NCBI RefSeq assembly: GCF_947179165.1
Contig: NC_077245.1
Coordinates: 35,333,286 to 35,397,285, forward strand
Source of the DNA: Solanum dulcamara
Taxonomy: Eukaryota > Streptophyta > Magnoliopsida > Solanales > Solanaceae
Length of the DNA: 64,000 bases
Reading direction: 5' to 3'
Shown here: piece by piece, positions 45,917 to 58,153 of the stretch
Layout of the letters: every line of letters starts with the position of its first letter
Numbering within the stretch: the stretch's first letter is position 1
Position numbers and translations under genes: made by a program
The notes under the pieces: model-generated
What the model saw: the letters and a program-made list of their open reading frames with translations, nothing else
What the model was told of the DNA's origin: nothing
Database searches by the model: none

Positions 45917-47271
45917 TATTGCATCTAAATGCACACACCAGTGTACGTTGTCTCAAAAGTAATATAGTGACCCTTTCTAAGTGTTGTATATTGAACCCAC
46001 AAGTAAATGTAATTAGGCGTTAATTAGCTTTTTAATGAATCAAGCTATTCATGTGTGTTTTCAAAGAGTTGAGTTAATTTATATCTACAAACTAATTATA
46101 CCAAAAATGATATCAGAAACTGATTTAACGATATTAGAGAAATTTTATCAATTTAAAGAAGAGTTCCTGAGTTGTAGCACTCATAGATTTCGATTCTAAA
46201 ATCCTTTACTTTGGTATCCAATAGTTTTTTCGATTACTGATTTACAGGGTTGATTTTATAATTATGATCTTCTGACCTCTAATTGCCTACTCTTGTTGAT
46301 AGTTTAACTACATCGTTGAGTGGGGATAAGCATGAACCAACAAAAATGCATAGATCCTATCATCCTATTTAGTAATCAAACATGGTGTAATATATGTGTC
46401 ATGGTCATTCTATACATGAATTATTCTAGATAATTCTAGGACAAACATGCTCCTTATATTCTAGTGTTTTATCCTCTTTCCGTCTTCCAAGTTCCGGGAG
46501 GACAATAAATTTATTCTAATGGTGATCAAGATTTAAAACAATCAAAACAAGAATATAAGAGTAATCACATACAAAACCCATTTTCAACCAAAGAAAATAA
46601 GATTTAAACCTTCATCTTGTAGCTACAACCCAAGAACAATGGGATTTAGCCACTCATAGTGAGTAACATATTTACATAAATCATTAATAACATAAAAACA
46701 TGAATTCAAAATAAAATAAAAGAAAAAAATATCACCAAAAGTATCTCTTCCTTTGTATTCTTCAACTCTAAACCCGACAATCTGATCTACTTTTTAATAA
46801 AATATATAAAGGTGTTATTTATAGCACCAAACACGTGGAGTTAAAGTAGGCGCACTAAAGTTCACGATATAGACTTGGTTCAGTTCAGTGCAATATTTCA
46901 TTTTTTGTGTCGACATGAATTTGTGCTATCCAAAATCAGGTCCGCGTCACCTGACCGCACCACACTATTTCATCGAATAAATTCCATGTTTTGGAATGAA
47001 ATCTCAGAAGCCAAGTGCGTGACGCGGACACACTTACTTATAGTGTATTTTCTTCACATTGTGTTCCCAACATCTCCTTTGAGCTCCACTTTCTATCCGA
47101 TCATATTTTGAATGTCATTCTTTCTCAATTAGCTCTGAAAGTATGTAATCACATGGTTGGTTACAAGAATACAAAAATGCAACAATAACAAAATTCTAGG
47201 AATTTTCTCTCAATTTGATGAATTATGGGTTTTCTTTGTTATTAGGCACAAAAATGTACCCAAGATCACCA
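45917..47271 (-). repeat. 3' LTR of the Athila element (1355 bp)
   Basis: Aligns with 59539-60854 through its length (GTCTCAAAAGTAATATAGTG, TTTTAATGAATCAA, CATGAACCAACAAAAATGCA, TAGCTACAACCCAAGAACAA and so on) with many substitutions and a ~40-bp insertion near 46135-46200. The minus-strand start is TGGTGATCTTGGG at 47271. The plus-left end has TATTGCAT where TGTTGCGT is expected. Confidence 0.85.
46815..46824 (-). promoter_or_regulatory. TATA box of the Athila 3' LTR
   Basis: The minus strand reads CTATAAATAA. The other LTR has CTATAAATAG at the equivalent place (60387-60396), so the element is conserved between copies. Confidence 0.5.
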
Positions 47272-47281
47272 CTCCACACTT
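47272..47281 (-). other. Polypurine tract of the Athila element
   Basis: The minus strand reads TATAAGTGTGGAG directly before the LTR start. It is preceded by a GAGCACTAACAAAGTT phrase that resembles the GAGGACAAGCAAAAGTT typical of Athila elements just upstream of their polypurine tract. Confidence 0.65.
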
Positions 47282-47405
47282 ATAACTTTGTTAGTGCTCG
47301 AACAAACTCCCAGTTTTATTCCTAAAATCAAAAATCCATGATATTCAAAGAAATTCTACCAAACCACAGTGATTCCAAATTAGCTTATCTTGCAAAACAC
47401 AATAT
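47282..47405 (-). other. Athila 3' region between polypurine tract and solo LTR
   Basis: 124 bp of AT-rich untranslated sequence. It continues at 50241 after the solo LTR. Confidence 0.5.
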
Positions 47406-50240
47406 TATCACGATCCAACCCCATAGGTCGTGATGGGTGCCCAAATTAGACACACGCATTTACCCCTGCCAACTATAAGTAAGCCCATTTCCATTTTGAC
47501 TCATAGTGTACCAATTGATAAGCAAACATACAAGCCAACGAGGCTATCGTAACATATAGGGATGTTCCATAACACACATACACGTGAGCCGACAAGGTTG
47601 TCACAACACCGGGAATGCCCCAAATCATAAGTCAGATAAGCACAATTGTACATACATACATACACAACTCATATACTACCCGAACATATCTACAGACCTT
47701 TAAGAGTAAGAACAATAACATAAGGCGGGACAAGGCCCCCGCTGTACCCATGAACAAGAATATATACATCAGGGTTTAGTATCAAAATCTAGGCTCCAGC
47801 ACAAAGGAGCACCTCTGGACTACTGAGTGGGACTCCTATGCTGGCGGATCCCCAAACTGTGTATCTATACCTGCGGGCAGGAACACACACCCCCGAAGAA
47901 AAAGAGGGTTAGTACGATATATGTACTGAGTATATAAAACATAACATAGCATAACTAGAAGCATATATGAAATAGCAGCAGGGGATAAAACAACATATAA
48001 GAAACTTGTACCTGTACCTAGTGAGGTGTCAAAACATGCATGCTCAAATTATACAATATAGCCAGCCCTTTCAGGGATCCGGTGAATCATATCTGTAGGA
48101 CCATCATAGGCCCAATGCCATCTCCACCTTATTAAATCACACCAACATATATATATATATACGTACCCGGCCCTCTAGTGAGGGACTCAATTAGTTTTTT
48201 ATGTCACCGCATTGTTATGTCCTCGTATAGTATACCCGACCCTTTAGTGAGGGGATTGATGGATAATGCAGTGAACTGCACATGTTTACATACCCGGCTC
48301 AGGAGTCGGTGATAGAAGGGTTACAATATGCATGAGTAGAGTAGTGAGTAACTATATGCAATTTAAAATATTACCAGAGACCCGGTGGTATAAGAGGATT
48401 AAGCTATCGTCTGAGGACCCGAGTAGTAGTGTCGTCATCTTGGCTGCCCTCTAAATGCCATTAGGGGCTATATTAATAAGCATTTCGGGGTGCCTAGACA
48501 TGTACTAAAGTAATACTAACCACTTAAGGACTCCAGAGCACTTGCTTTCATATAGTCCTACGACTAGGAGCCTTTATATTCATTAAGTCCTCAACATATA
48601 GAAGGTTCAAGAAAGTAGCTCAACTACTAGAAAAGTCCAACCTCTGGAAATGAATAACAAACATTTAGGAATGGAATTACTTCAAAGGTCATATCACGTT
48701 TTACTTACCTCTAAGACATGCCAAATAAAGAAAAAGAATAGGCTTTACATACCTCTTACAAATATCTCTTAATCACGTTCACGTCATCGTCCTCCAAACC
48801 TATTTAAATTAGAATCAATGCAAGTATCAACAACCTTAGACTTTTCAGCATCTTAGACTACCTACGAGTATTCATAGAACTCATTTCCTCGCTCGCCTTC
48901 TCGACTAGTTCCTTAATTAGTTAAGGGATTAACGGAAATAGAAAAGCATGTCCCCTATAATATGCCCTATCCGAATTTCCAATTACACTCCTGATAACTA
49001 CAGCCAACCAACAAAAATAACTTGCAGAATATATATATGCAATTCACATCAACATTATACCACATAAACTCCAAACGACTCGCTCGAAACCATGATACCA
49101 AAATAGGGTTCCTAGTTTCTATTTTGTAACACTTTTAACCTTACAAAACGGTGGGTAGGATTGCTTCAACCAGAAGAACCCACACCTATTTTAGGCCATG
49201 TTCCATCCCTACAACACACCACCACACACCTTCAACAGCACCCCACACGCACAATGCATCATTTCGACTACAATTTAACTATAACGACTCCAATTTAGTT
49301 TGTTTCTAACGTCGAGCATTTCTACGACATTCTTACACTTAAAGAAGCATACAACGTGTTTAATACACCCTATATCAACACCATAAACTTCAATTTGGAA
49401 GGAAAGACCTTACCTTACCCAAAATTAGCAAAAACTTGCCAAATTGCGCCTCAGAACTTCTCCAAATGCGCTAAAACTGAGCGGGCTGCTTGCTATCCAT
49501 TTGTTGCTGCTCTAATCCATGATTTTATACTATTAATACCTCCATATCATCGTGGTATACTCTAGATAATTAATTTATGGAACAAAACCGGAAATCTTAC
49601 CTTTTTCTCTCTTGGCCGTCGTCCCTTTCTCTCTAGGTTTAGGGTTTCTTTTTCTTTGTTTTTCTGAAGTTTTTTGGATAAAGAACATCTCCTTAGTCAC
49701 ATAATACATATATATAGGATCCCTTAGGAGGTGACACATGTCATCCCCTAAGACTGATACGTGTCCAGCCCCTATTGGGCCACCGCATCCATGCGCCCAA
49801 TGAGGGGCTGCCACATGGCAGTGGGTCCACCCCCTCCCAATAAGGAAGGTGAGTCAGCTGCTTGCTTCAGCTGCTGCCACATGTCACTCCTTCCTTTCTT
49901 CCACATGTCATTTTTTCCACCTCCTCGTGGGTTCGTAATCTCGTCTTATCTCATAAACCTATGTAATCCGTGCTATGTAAGCTTGGTATGTACTTAAGTA
50001 GCTTAAGTATGTAAGACTTCTAAATTAATAGATTACGTAGGTAAGTTGAGTCCTACGACTCATTACTTGGCCTCCAACTCCTTCTGACTTCTCTTGACCC
50101 TATTTACAACCTTCCCTACTATGAGGTGTCACATTCTCCCTTTCTTAGAGTTGTTTGATAGTGTCGTAGCTTATGTGGCTCACATGATAACTTCTAAGAA
50201 GATTAAGAGGTATTCTGAGCTCAAGAGTGTGGGGTGTAAC
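47406..50240 (-). repeat. Solo LTR of gypsy family A inside the Athila element (2.8 kb)
   Basis: Minus-strand start TGTTACACCCC at 50240 and end TATCACGATCC-complement at 47406. Same family as 1359-4058: both have the AACCCCATAGG-type left end, the GCGGGCAGGAAC..ACCCCCGAAGAAA block, TTTAAATTAGAATC, and the ACACATGTCATCCCCTAAG to CTCCTCGTGGGTTCGTAATC right half. The sites at the edges are AATAT (47401-47405) and AATAC (50241-50245), a plausible 5-bp duplication with one mutation. No primer site or interior is attached on either side, so it probably arose by LTR-LTR recombination. Confidence 0.8.
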
Positions 50241-51616
50241 AAATACAAATTTCTATTTTAAGCAACTGACTAACTTAATACCACATAGACTCGAGAGTTG
50301 ACTATGTAATGAAATAACTCCCATGGTTTGTTAAATTAAAATTTATGCATAATTAACATTTCTTCATTAAACATGTGTCCTCACCAAGAAAGAATTTACC
50401 CATACTGTCACAGTTACGCTAATGGGTATTTAGATAAAATTTCGCACGCTCTCTTAAATGAAATCACAAGTTGCTCAAGATGAACCATAGGATTGCCCTT
50501 AGTGTATCAAATAGTTCTATTAAGGCAGCTAAGACTTAAGGATCACGTAGAACTTTTTTAGGATGTAATGTGGGCTAGGGGACGAGTAGGTAGAAATCAG
50601 GACATGTATAGTGACTTGGTTCCCAAGCGCTTTCAACACATTACATTCTTGAATTCCTTTTAAGTACTTCATAACCTTATTCTTACAACTTTGTTATTTC
50701 TTTAGCTTAACCTTTCACTTCATTATCCATGTAGATGAATTTCTTCTTTCCTTTTCTAACTTCAACCATAATGTGGTTGACATTCTTTTCATTTTACACA
50801 AGCTTATCTTCCCTAACACGATATTTTATTTCAATTAATTGTACTAATGGTTTTATTGTTAGTAACCCAAGGTTTTTAACCTCTCATTTCTCTATTTTGT
50901 TCTTTTCCAAAGCACTTGGCTTCTTGGATCAAAATTATGGTCTCAGAAAAAATGAGAATAAGCTTCAAACTAGGCTACCAAACAATCCAATCAAAGGCTC
51001 AAAAGGGCTAAATATGGATTTACATTAAGGTGGGTACATAAGTGGTTTGAAAATGAGGTTACCAAAGAATTGTCTATATCCTTTCCCTAAATTCTAAACA
51101 TCCTTTAATTTCACTATTCATACACACAGAGCAAGTTCTAGCAATCAAAAGCAACCAAGATTATACAATTAACCTTACTCAAACTGCACATGTTTAATTT
51201 ATGAATGACAATTCTTCAAAAATTTCCACCATAATCACATGAATTTAACATTATTCAAAATCTAACAATAGAGTCTTAGGTGTCTCAATTTAGTAATTTT
51301 TTAAACGGTTCAAATGGACTATCCATGGCTAAATAACCAAAAACAAATGCCATGAAATCCAAGGTCAGAAAAAATAAAATAAACAAGTACCACTCCATCT
51401 GAATCACAACATAAATCGAACACAAGTAACAACAATTAGCAATCCGAATAAAATAGAATATCAAATTTAACAAAAAAATTCAACAGATAAGGTTTAATTA
51501 AACAGAATCCACCTCATACTTACAGTTGGGAATTGTCCTCAGGAGCTCAAGGTTGTAGACTTCTCTTTCTACTCCTCTATCTGTCCACCAGCATCTAGAT
51601 CTTCCACCACCGGGGG
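50241..51616 (-). other. Athila 3' untranslated / env-like region
   Basis: No protein motif on either strand. A 97-codon plus-strand frame (50735-51028) has a hydrophobic, Phe/Ser-rich composition but is antisense to the element and unsupported. I see nothing else. Confidence 0.4.
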
Positions 51617-52186
51617 TCAAACTCTATGGCCTCCAAATATGACTCCACGTCTGAGCTGGTCTTCTCCTATCCTCATTCGTAGGGATGTCATCTTCAATAG
51701 GCTAATAAAAGTCAGGTCCCAGTCTGAGGACAACCATATCATGCTCATTCTATGGTTATTGTCTCTCGACCTCACGGAGATCCTCTTTAGTTGAAGATCG
51801 CCTTTCGATATTGAAGCATTTCCAATCCAAACATGCATGATGTTTTCATATAATCGCGCCTCACGCGCTCCTTGGTAGTGAGGACTAGGCCATGAGTGTA
51901 GTCTAGCCCCTTGATGTTTGTGACATCCTAAGAATCTGATGGAAGGGAGGCCATATTGTTGTTCATTGGGGACCTCATCCCTTTGAAATATATCCATGAT
52001 GAGGCATCCAAATGAAAACCCCCTACCTAGATAAATTCTGCACTTTTTGATAGTATATTTGATCACAACCCCAGTATTTGCGTCTATCCATTTCATAAGG
52101 GCATAGACCAAGTACACTCTGTCCCGCATTAATTTTGTGTAATCGAGGCCTAAAATAAGGCTATGCATAACAATATTTACCCACAC
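51617..52186 (-). pseudogene. Athila downstream ORF, plant-transposon-protein-like
   Basis: A 189-codon minus-strand open stretch without a clear upstream start. It contains VYLVYALMKWIDANTGVVIK, then YTIKKCR..LG, FSFGCLIMDIFQRDEVPNEQ. The layout (LVYAL..G...N.G.VI......., then a FPSLI-like or F.GLIT segment with an acidic tail) resembles the 'putative plant transposon protein' domain that accompanies Athila-like elements. It sits 2 kb downstream of integrase, where Athila elements carry their extra env-like ORF. The remaining C-terminal part is Arg/Asp-rich and unlike anything I know. Function unknown. Possibly truncated on both sides. Confidence 0.45.
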
Positions 52187-54048
52187 ACGTGCTTCTTAGT
52201 TAAGATGCGCCTATGGTAATGTGTTGTGGTTCGAAGAACGTGACGTACCCACTTTGCAGTCTACCTAGGCCCACATAAAGTATGTCAGACATCCCTGTAT
52301 GGCAGTTGAATGTTCAAATCTATCAAGACAGTGGTTGGAAGCTCTAGCGTTCCCAATATCTCATTTATTTTCATGGGAGATAGAGGAAAATCAACCCCTC
52401 AAACTCTTATGTAATGTGTGCGCTGGTCATATTGACAGTTTGCATAAAATTCTCTTACAACATGCAAATTGCACAACTTTGGGTCAGCGAATAAGAAATG
52501 CATATTCAATTCCTCTATTCTCCGCATTATATGGGGATAGTCTCTAGCCAATTTTTATTCATTAATTGGCATGTCGGAGAGATAGCCAGATTCAGTATGT
52601 CGCTTGTACCAGTTTTTCCCAATTGGATGCACCACTTTTATGCCAAATCGGCGAGATTGGCCTTGAGGAATGGGTGGGGCATGTGGCATAGAGGGTGCCC
52701 CTCTCTCTCTTTTACTGCATCCAGAACCTACTTGTTCTACAAATAAGCCACCCAAAAACAATATATAAGAACCTAAATGTGCATTTGATTTTCAGGCCTG
52801 TACCTCACACTTAATCATTTCATTAGCATATAAGTGATATAAAGGTACTCAGACTATCCTTCATTTGAATACTATGCACATACATGCTAACAAACCAACC
52901 CATACTTCAATTAATCAACTTGGTGAGTCCAATACTACACGAATTCAAACTAGCCTCCGTAATCTAGCATATCCCCCAAAGATCAACATACATGATTCAA
53001 TACTACAAGCCATTTCATCCCCAACTTCAAAGAACAGAGATAAACTCATGATTAACCCAATATAGTATTCAAGTTCAAGCATAAAAGTGCATACATGATC
53101 ACCACTACTACATGCATGTTTTTAATCCAAGAATTAGAACAATATAAATTTCACTTCTCACTATTTTCACAACTCAAACCAACTTCAACACATTACTTTA
53201 TGCATGTTTACTCAAGAATTCAACACAATTACCATAACAATCACAACATCCAATTTCTTCTAATCATCAAAAGTAGGGTTAGGTTACAAGAACTTAATTC
53301 ATAATCAGTTAACGACAACAAGCAATTCCTAAGAAACTTGACACACCCAATAAGTATTTCAATCTAAGAACCATAAAAATCAATTATATTGAGTTAAAAC
53401 TTAAGGCCCAACAACATACTTATGTAGATTTCAACCATTTATGTCATAAAAGTAGTTCAAGAACACATACCGTGTTGGTATGAAGTACAAACCCAAAAAA
53501 TAAATTCGTGAAATAGCTGACTACGTTGCGGATTATTTCTTAGAAGAAAGGATTTTTGAGAGTTGATGAGAGAAAGAAAATGGTTCATAGTTGAAAAACT
53601 GAAGTTGAATGGGTCTTTTTCGATGTTTTAACACTAATTTCATCGGGTGCACCAATTAAAAATGGGTTAAACCAATCTTTTTAAATGAAGATTTCTGAAA
53701 AATATCCCAGGTCCACGACGCAGACCTTACTAGTTAGCCTTCAAATATTCCAAACTATACTTTGTATTGAAATCAACCAGGTCCGCGCGGACATAGCACA
53801 CACCTTACTTGGAACTTATTTTCACCAAAATTATTCAAAAACATATGTGAGTAAAATTTGAACTAAGATGGAATAGGTCCACAATGCAGATTTGTCGCTG
53901 ACCTCTTTGTGCATGCTTTGTCCAGATTTCCTTTTTATTTTCTTTTATTTTATAAACTAACTTATATACTGAAACAAAATGAAATTTTAGCAAACCCAAA
54001 AAAAATCCATTGTAATTTCTAATTAAAAACATGTTACATTACCTCATT
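52187..54048 (-). other. Athila spacer between integrase and the downstream ORF
   Basis: Short frames only. Three CpG-rich near-palindromes of the GGTCCGCG..CGCGGACC type occur at 53710-53726, 53780-53792 and 53876-53891, echoing those in the element's LTRs. No conserved protein is seen. Confidence 0.45.
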
Positions 54049-54060
54049 GGTTGCCTCCCA
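54049..54060 (-). other. Conserved Athila post-integrase motif
   Basis: The minus strand reads TGGGAGGCAACC, followed by the spacer. It is the same block as at 9790-9807 (plus) and 11709-11720 (minus). It marks the end of pol in this lineage. Confidence 0.6.
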
Positions 54061-54119
54061 TGTAGAACCTTATTTACGGTCGTGGAATGACTAAACGCCT
54101 TCATCTTTTGTCCTCAAGC

Positions 54120-55250
54120 TCTACAACTTCCTCTTCGCGGTCCATACCATTACCAAAGTAGTTCTTGAATCTTTTTCCATTAACTAGAAATGTGGGCATT
54201 TTTTATGTATTCCACAATTCCATAGCTCCATGAGGTATCATACATACCACTTCAAAAGTGCCACTCCACTTGGATCTTAACTTCCCTGGAAAAAGTTTGA
54301 GTCTAAAGTTAAACAAAAGTACTTTTTGCCCTGGTTCAAAAGTGTGAGTGATGATGTGCTTATCATGCCATCGCTTTATTTTCTCCTTGTAAAGTTTGGC
54401 ATTTTCATAGGCCCAGAGCCTAAACTTCTCCAACTTATGAATTGGTCCAACCGCGTTTACCCTGCTAACTCTATGTCAATATTCAGCTTCTTGATTGCTC
54501 AATATGCTCGGTTCTCTAACTCAATCAGTAAGTGGCATGCATTACTAAATACTATCTGATATGGAGATGCACCGATAGGTGTTTAGTATGCCATTCGGTA
54601 TGTCCAAAGTGCTTTATCTAACTTCTCTGACCAATCTTTACTTTATGCATTCACAATCTTTTGTAATATATGCTTCATTGTTGGATACTTCGACCTGCCC
54701 ACTGGTTTGTGGATGATATGTTGTAGCCATTTTATGCCTCACCCTATAATTAGCCAACAGATTCTTCATTGTTTAATTTATGATGTTTGATCATCTATCG
54801 CTGATAATTGCTCTAGGAGTTCCAAATCAAATGAATGTATTGTACATGTAATGTACTACCACTAAGATATACTGGTTTCCATAAGATGATGGAAATGGAC
54901 CAATGAATTCCATGCCCCATACATTAAAAAATTCAACTTCCAAGAAGTATCTCAATGGCATTTTATGTCTTCTTGAGATGGTGCCCATTCATTGGCATTG
55001 GTCGTAGTTCTTCACAAATCCTGCAACATCTTTAAACAATGTAGGCCAAAAGAAAACAGATTGAAGTACCTTATGCGCAGTGTGCTCTACTCCATGATGA
55101 CCACCATATAATGTTGAGTGGAAACTATCTAACACTTAGCACACCTCGATTTATGGCACACATCTTCTTACCATTTGGTCTATTCCCTACTTGAATAGGT
55201 AAGACTCATTGCATATGTAAAACCTGACATCATACATAAGCTTTTCTTCT
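54120..55250 (-). pseudogene. Athila integrase, broken
   Basis: The C-terminal open piece (54203-54433) has [18 protein letters not shown] then [20 protein letters not shown] and [10 protein letters not shown], the Athila integrase C-terminal domain. Upstream on the minus strand the catalytic core and the zinc finger can be followed in fragments: a YQMVFSNASPI-like stretch near 54560-54590, an HKTSGQV-like stretch near 54690, and FMGPFPSS- and CDQCQ-like pieces at 54880-55000. Multiple stops and frameshifts. Integrase would join element cDNA to host DNA; this copy cannot. Confidence 0.75.
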
Positions 55251-55251
55251 G

Positions 55252-55760
55252 CTACAAGGTAGCATCAGGAGGAAACACTCTACTAACTAGGTAATTGATG
55301 ACATCTGCGTACCACGACAATTCAATTACCTCTAGGGCTTGTAGCTGCTCATTTGGAAATTCTCCTTTAATCTGCAGTTGTTCTCCAACATGTGTTGAAC
55401 TCTCTAACCTGGAAAATTGATCAACAATTTGATTCTCACAGCCCTTGCGATCTTTGACCTTGATATTAAACTCTTGTAGCAATAGGATCCATTTTATAAG
55501 CCTTGGATTTGCCTCTTTATTGTTGAATAGGTACCTAAGAGCTACATGGTCAGGGTGAAAAATTACTTTAGTAGCTAACAAATAGGATCTTAACTTTTTG
55601 AATGCAAAAACCAACGCCAGCATCTCTCTCTCGATGACTGTGTAGTTGGCTTCAGTTGAATCATGGGTCTTGCTTGCATAGTAAATAGAGTGAAAGATCT
55701 TCTCTTTTCACTTTCCTAATACTTCTCCTACTTCTACATCATTGGCATCACACATAAGAT
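55252..55760 (-). pseudogene. Athila RNase H and connection domain
   Basis: The 123-codon stretch (55252-55623) reads MLALVFAFKKLRSYLLATKV, then FHPDHVALRYLFNNKEANPR, LLQEFNIKVKDRKGCENQIV and DQFSRLE. This is the Ty3/gypsy RNase H C-terminal half plus the Athila connection (SRLE). Upstream to about 55760 are further RNase H pieces (a KTHDSTEANYTVIE-like segment) interrupted by a stop. The order RT, RNase H, integrase on the minus strand is conserved. Confidence 0.8.
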
Positions 55761-56650
55761 CAAAAGGTAGCTCTAAATTGCGAGCAATTAAACTTTGAGC
55801 TTCCCTGAGCTTCTTCTTCAATAACTCAAAGTCCTGCCTACATTTATCATCGAATGTGAATTTTATTTCCTTATCCAACAAACTACACTTGGGCCTGGCT
55901 ATTTTTGCAAAATCCTAGATGAAGCTTATGTAAAACCCTGCATGTCCTAAGAAACTACGCACTCCTTTTATTGAAACCGGGGGGTGGTAACTTCTCTATC
56001 ACTTCTATCTTAGATTTATCTACTGCCAGCCCTTTTGTTGAGACTTTTTGACCCAAGACAATCCCTTTCGTTACTAGAAAATGATATTTTTACCAATTTA
56101 GGACAAGATTTGTCTTTTCGCACCTTGCCAACACATTGTCTACATTCTGTAAATATAAATTGAACAATTTCCCAAAGACTGAGAAGTCATCCATAAGATT
56201 TCCACAGAATCTTCGACCATGTCACAAAAGATTGCGATCATACACCTTTAAAACATTGTCGGATCATTGCACAATCCAAACGACATATGCTTAAAGGCAT
56301 ATGTTCCATAGGGACAAGTGAAAGTAGTCTTTCCTGAACTTCAGGTGCAATTGACACCTTATTATATCCTGAATATCCATCAAAGAAACATTAGTACTCC
56401 TGCCCTACCAACATGTCTAGCATTTGATCAATAAAAGAAACTAGGTAGTGATCTTTTCTTGTATCATCATTCAACTTGGGATAATCCATATAAATTCTCC
56501 ATCGAGTGACTATTCTACTGGGGATTAACTCATTCTTTTCATTTGTGATCACAGTCATTCCTCCTTTTTTAGGCATACACTGCACTGAACTTACCCATTT
56601 GCTATCTGAGATGAGATGAGATATATGATACTTGTATCTAGCTACTTAAT
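55761..56650 (-). pseudogene. Athila reverse transcriptase, broken
   Basis: The intact 64-codon piece (56391-56585) has PKKGGMTVITNEKNELIPSR, the signature N-terminal RT phrase of Athila, then MDYPKLND.TRKDHYLVSFIDQML. Downstream, in shifted frames, the catalytic box reads MDDF at 56183-56194 within LMDDFSVFG. Later come an IVLGQKVSTKGL-like thumb phrase (near 56040) and FLGHAGFYISFI-like sequence (near 55930). Frameshifts separate these blocks. Family assignment is firm; activity is excluded. Confidence 0.8.
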
Positions 56651-57107
56651 AACCTCTTTCCTTACCACATCCTTTATAATTGGATTCAATCTACGTTGAG
56701 GTTGTGCGACTATTTATTTCCATCATCCATGAAGATCCTATGCATGCACAAAGATAGGATAATTCCATGAAGATCAGCCATTTGGCAGCCCATAGCTTTC
56801 TTTCTTTATCTAAGCACCTCTGGAGCTACTAAAACCTATATTTCAGACTAAAAGGATGAGAGGATTACCGATAATGTGTCATTGGGATAGAGGAATGCAT
56901 ACTTAAGATAGGAAGGCAATGGTTTCAACTTTAATTTAGGATCTTCCTTAGTCGAGGGTTTGGGTGAAGGACCCAACACTCTGTTCAATAGTTCTATATA
57001 TTTTTTCCACATGCTCACATTGTGAGCATCTAACATACGAACAATTTATTGTGTCGTTACATCGCCTTCTATGTCTTGACCCACTACCACTTTTTCAAGT
57101 GGATATT
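56651..57107 (-). pseudogene. Athila protease-RT linker
   Basis: Contains LKLKPLPSYLKYAFLYPNDT (56848-57036 frame), matching the L.LKPLP.HLKY.FL phrase that precedes RT in Athila polyproteins. The Ser/Pro/Lys-rich segment before it is usual linker. Several stops. Confidence 0.7.
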
Positions 57108-57611
57108 TTAATTCCACACATTCTCTGCCACTGCTTTCTTAATTAATGTTATCACAAATAACTCTTCATAGATGGAAGGCAATTTCAATACGTTGTACAC
57201 ATCAAATACTTCCACCTTATCATGAGCTCTCATTGTGAGTTGCCCAACCGCTACATCTATCAAAGCTCCTCCTATTTCTAATAATAGGCATCCCAAAATA
57301 AAGGGAACCTTTGGGTATGGATAAAAGACTAAGATGACAAAGTCCACAGGGAAAATGAGAGATCCCACCTGGACTAAAACATCCTCAATGATTCTATTCG
57401 GTTTAGCTATAGAGCGATCTGGCAGTTGTAACAAAATGGTGGTAGGCTTAGGATTTCCTAAGCCTAATTTCTTGTACATAGAGGTTGACATCAAGTTTAT
57501 ACTCGCACCCAAGTCACATAGTCCTCTGGCATTCACACATTTCCCAATAGAAACTTGCATCGTGAAACTCCCTAGATCTTTCTGGTTAGTTGGAAGCATA
57601 ACTTTACTCAA
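57108..57611 (-). pseudogene. Athila aspartic protease domain
   Basis: The longest clean frame of this element (167 codons). It has LGSFTMQVSIG, then ARGLCDLGASINLM with the catalytic DLGAS motif (Asp-Leu-Gly in place of Asp-Thr/Ser-Gly, as is normal in Athila), LGLGNPKPTTILLQLPDRS, GIIEDVLV-like RIIEDVLVQVG, FPVDFVIL and PFILGCLLLEIGGALIDV, the distal ILGRPFL-type motif in altered form. It would process the polyprotein. It is open by itself, but the flanking gag and RT are broken. Confidence 0.85.
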
Positions 57612-58153
57612 GATTCTGGAATTGCACTCCTAAATAAGTTCCACCATTTCATACCCCGCCTATTTTCTCTTTTTGTCCACAATGTCCTTGACATACTTGG
57701 TGTACTTAGGTATTTCCTGCAAAACATCAATCAAAGGTAAATTAATTTATACCTGTTTTAGTAAGTCTATGTACTTCGCAAAACACTCTTTTTCTTTCTT
57801 CTTCTTGAACTTTTGTGCAAATAGAGGAGTAGGTTTTGTCTTTGGTTCTTTGACTGCCTTTGGTCTGCTGGATTCACCTTCTTCCCCAACTCACTCTTTA
57901 TCTTTTACCTCTGTCGGCTTAATTTGGGGAGTCAATTCAACTTGGGGGAGACCACTGTGAGTACTTATGGCATTCACATATTTGGGATTTGGGTTAGTGT
58001 TACATGGTAAATCCTCTTGTTGTCAAGAACTTTGTGCCCTTACCAATTGCCCAAGCTATTTTTCTAAATTTTGAGTAGCTAACTTATTCTAACGAACATC
58101 TGCAGTAAACTTAACTTGGTCTATCATGATCTGTTTCAATGTGTCCTCTACAC
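57612..58153 (-). pseudogene. Athila gag-protease linker
   Basis: The minus strand carries an EIPKYTKYVKDIVDKKRK-like segment (57660-57720), the A..KFLK.I...KRK phrase typical just before the Athila protease, preceded by a basic, Lys/Phe-rich FAKYIDLLKQ-like part and a Pro-rich stretch. Stops interrupt it. Confidence 0.6.

Noticed and set aside
51285..51473. Minus-strand hydrophobic frame considered as an envelope transmembrane segment
   Set aside because: Only 62 codons, not in frame with the ORF at 51617-52186, no surface-protein features. Not enough to call an env gene.
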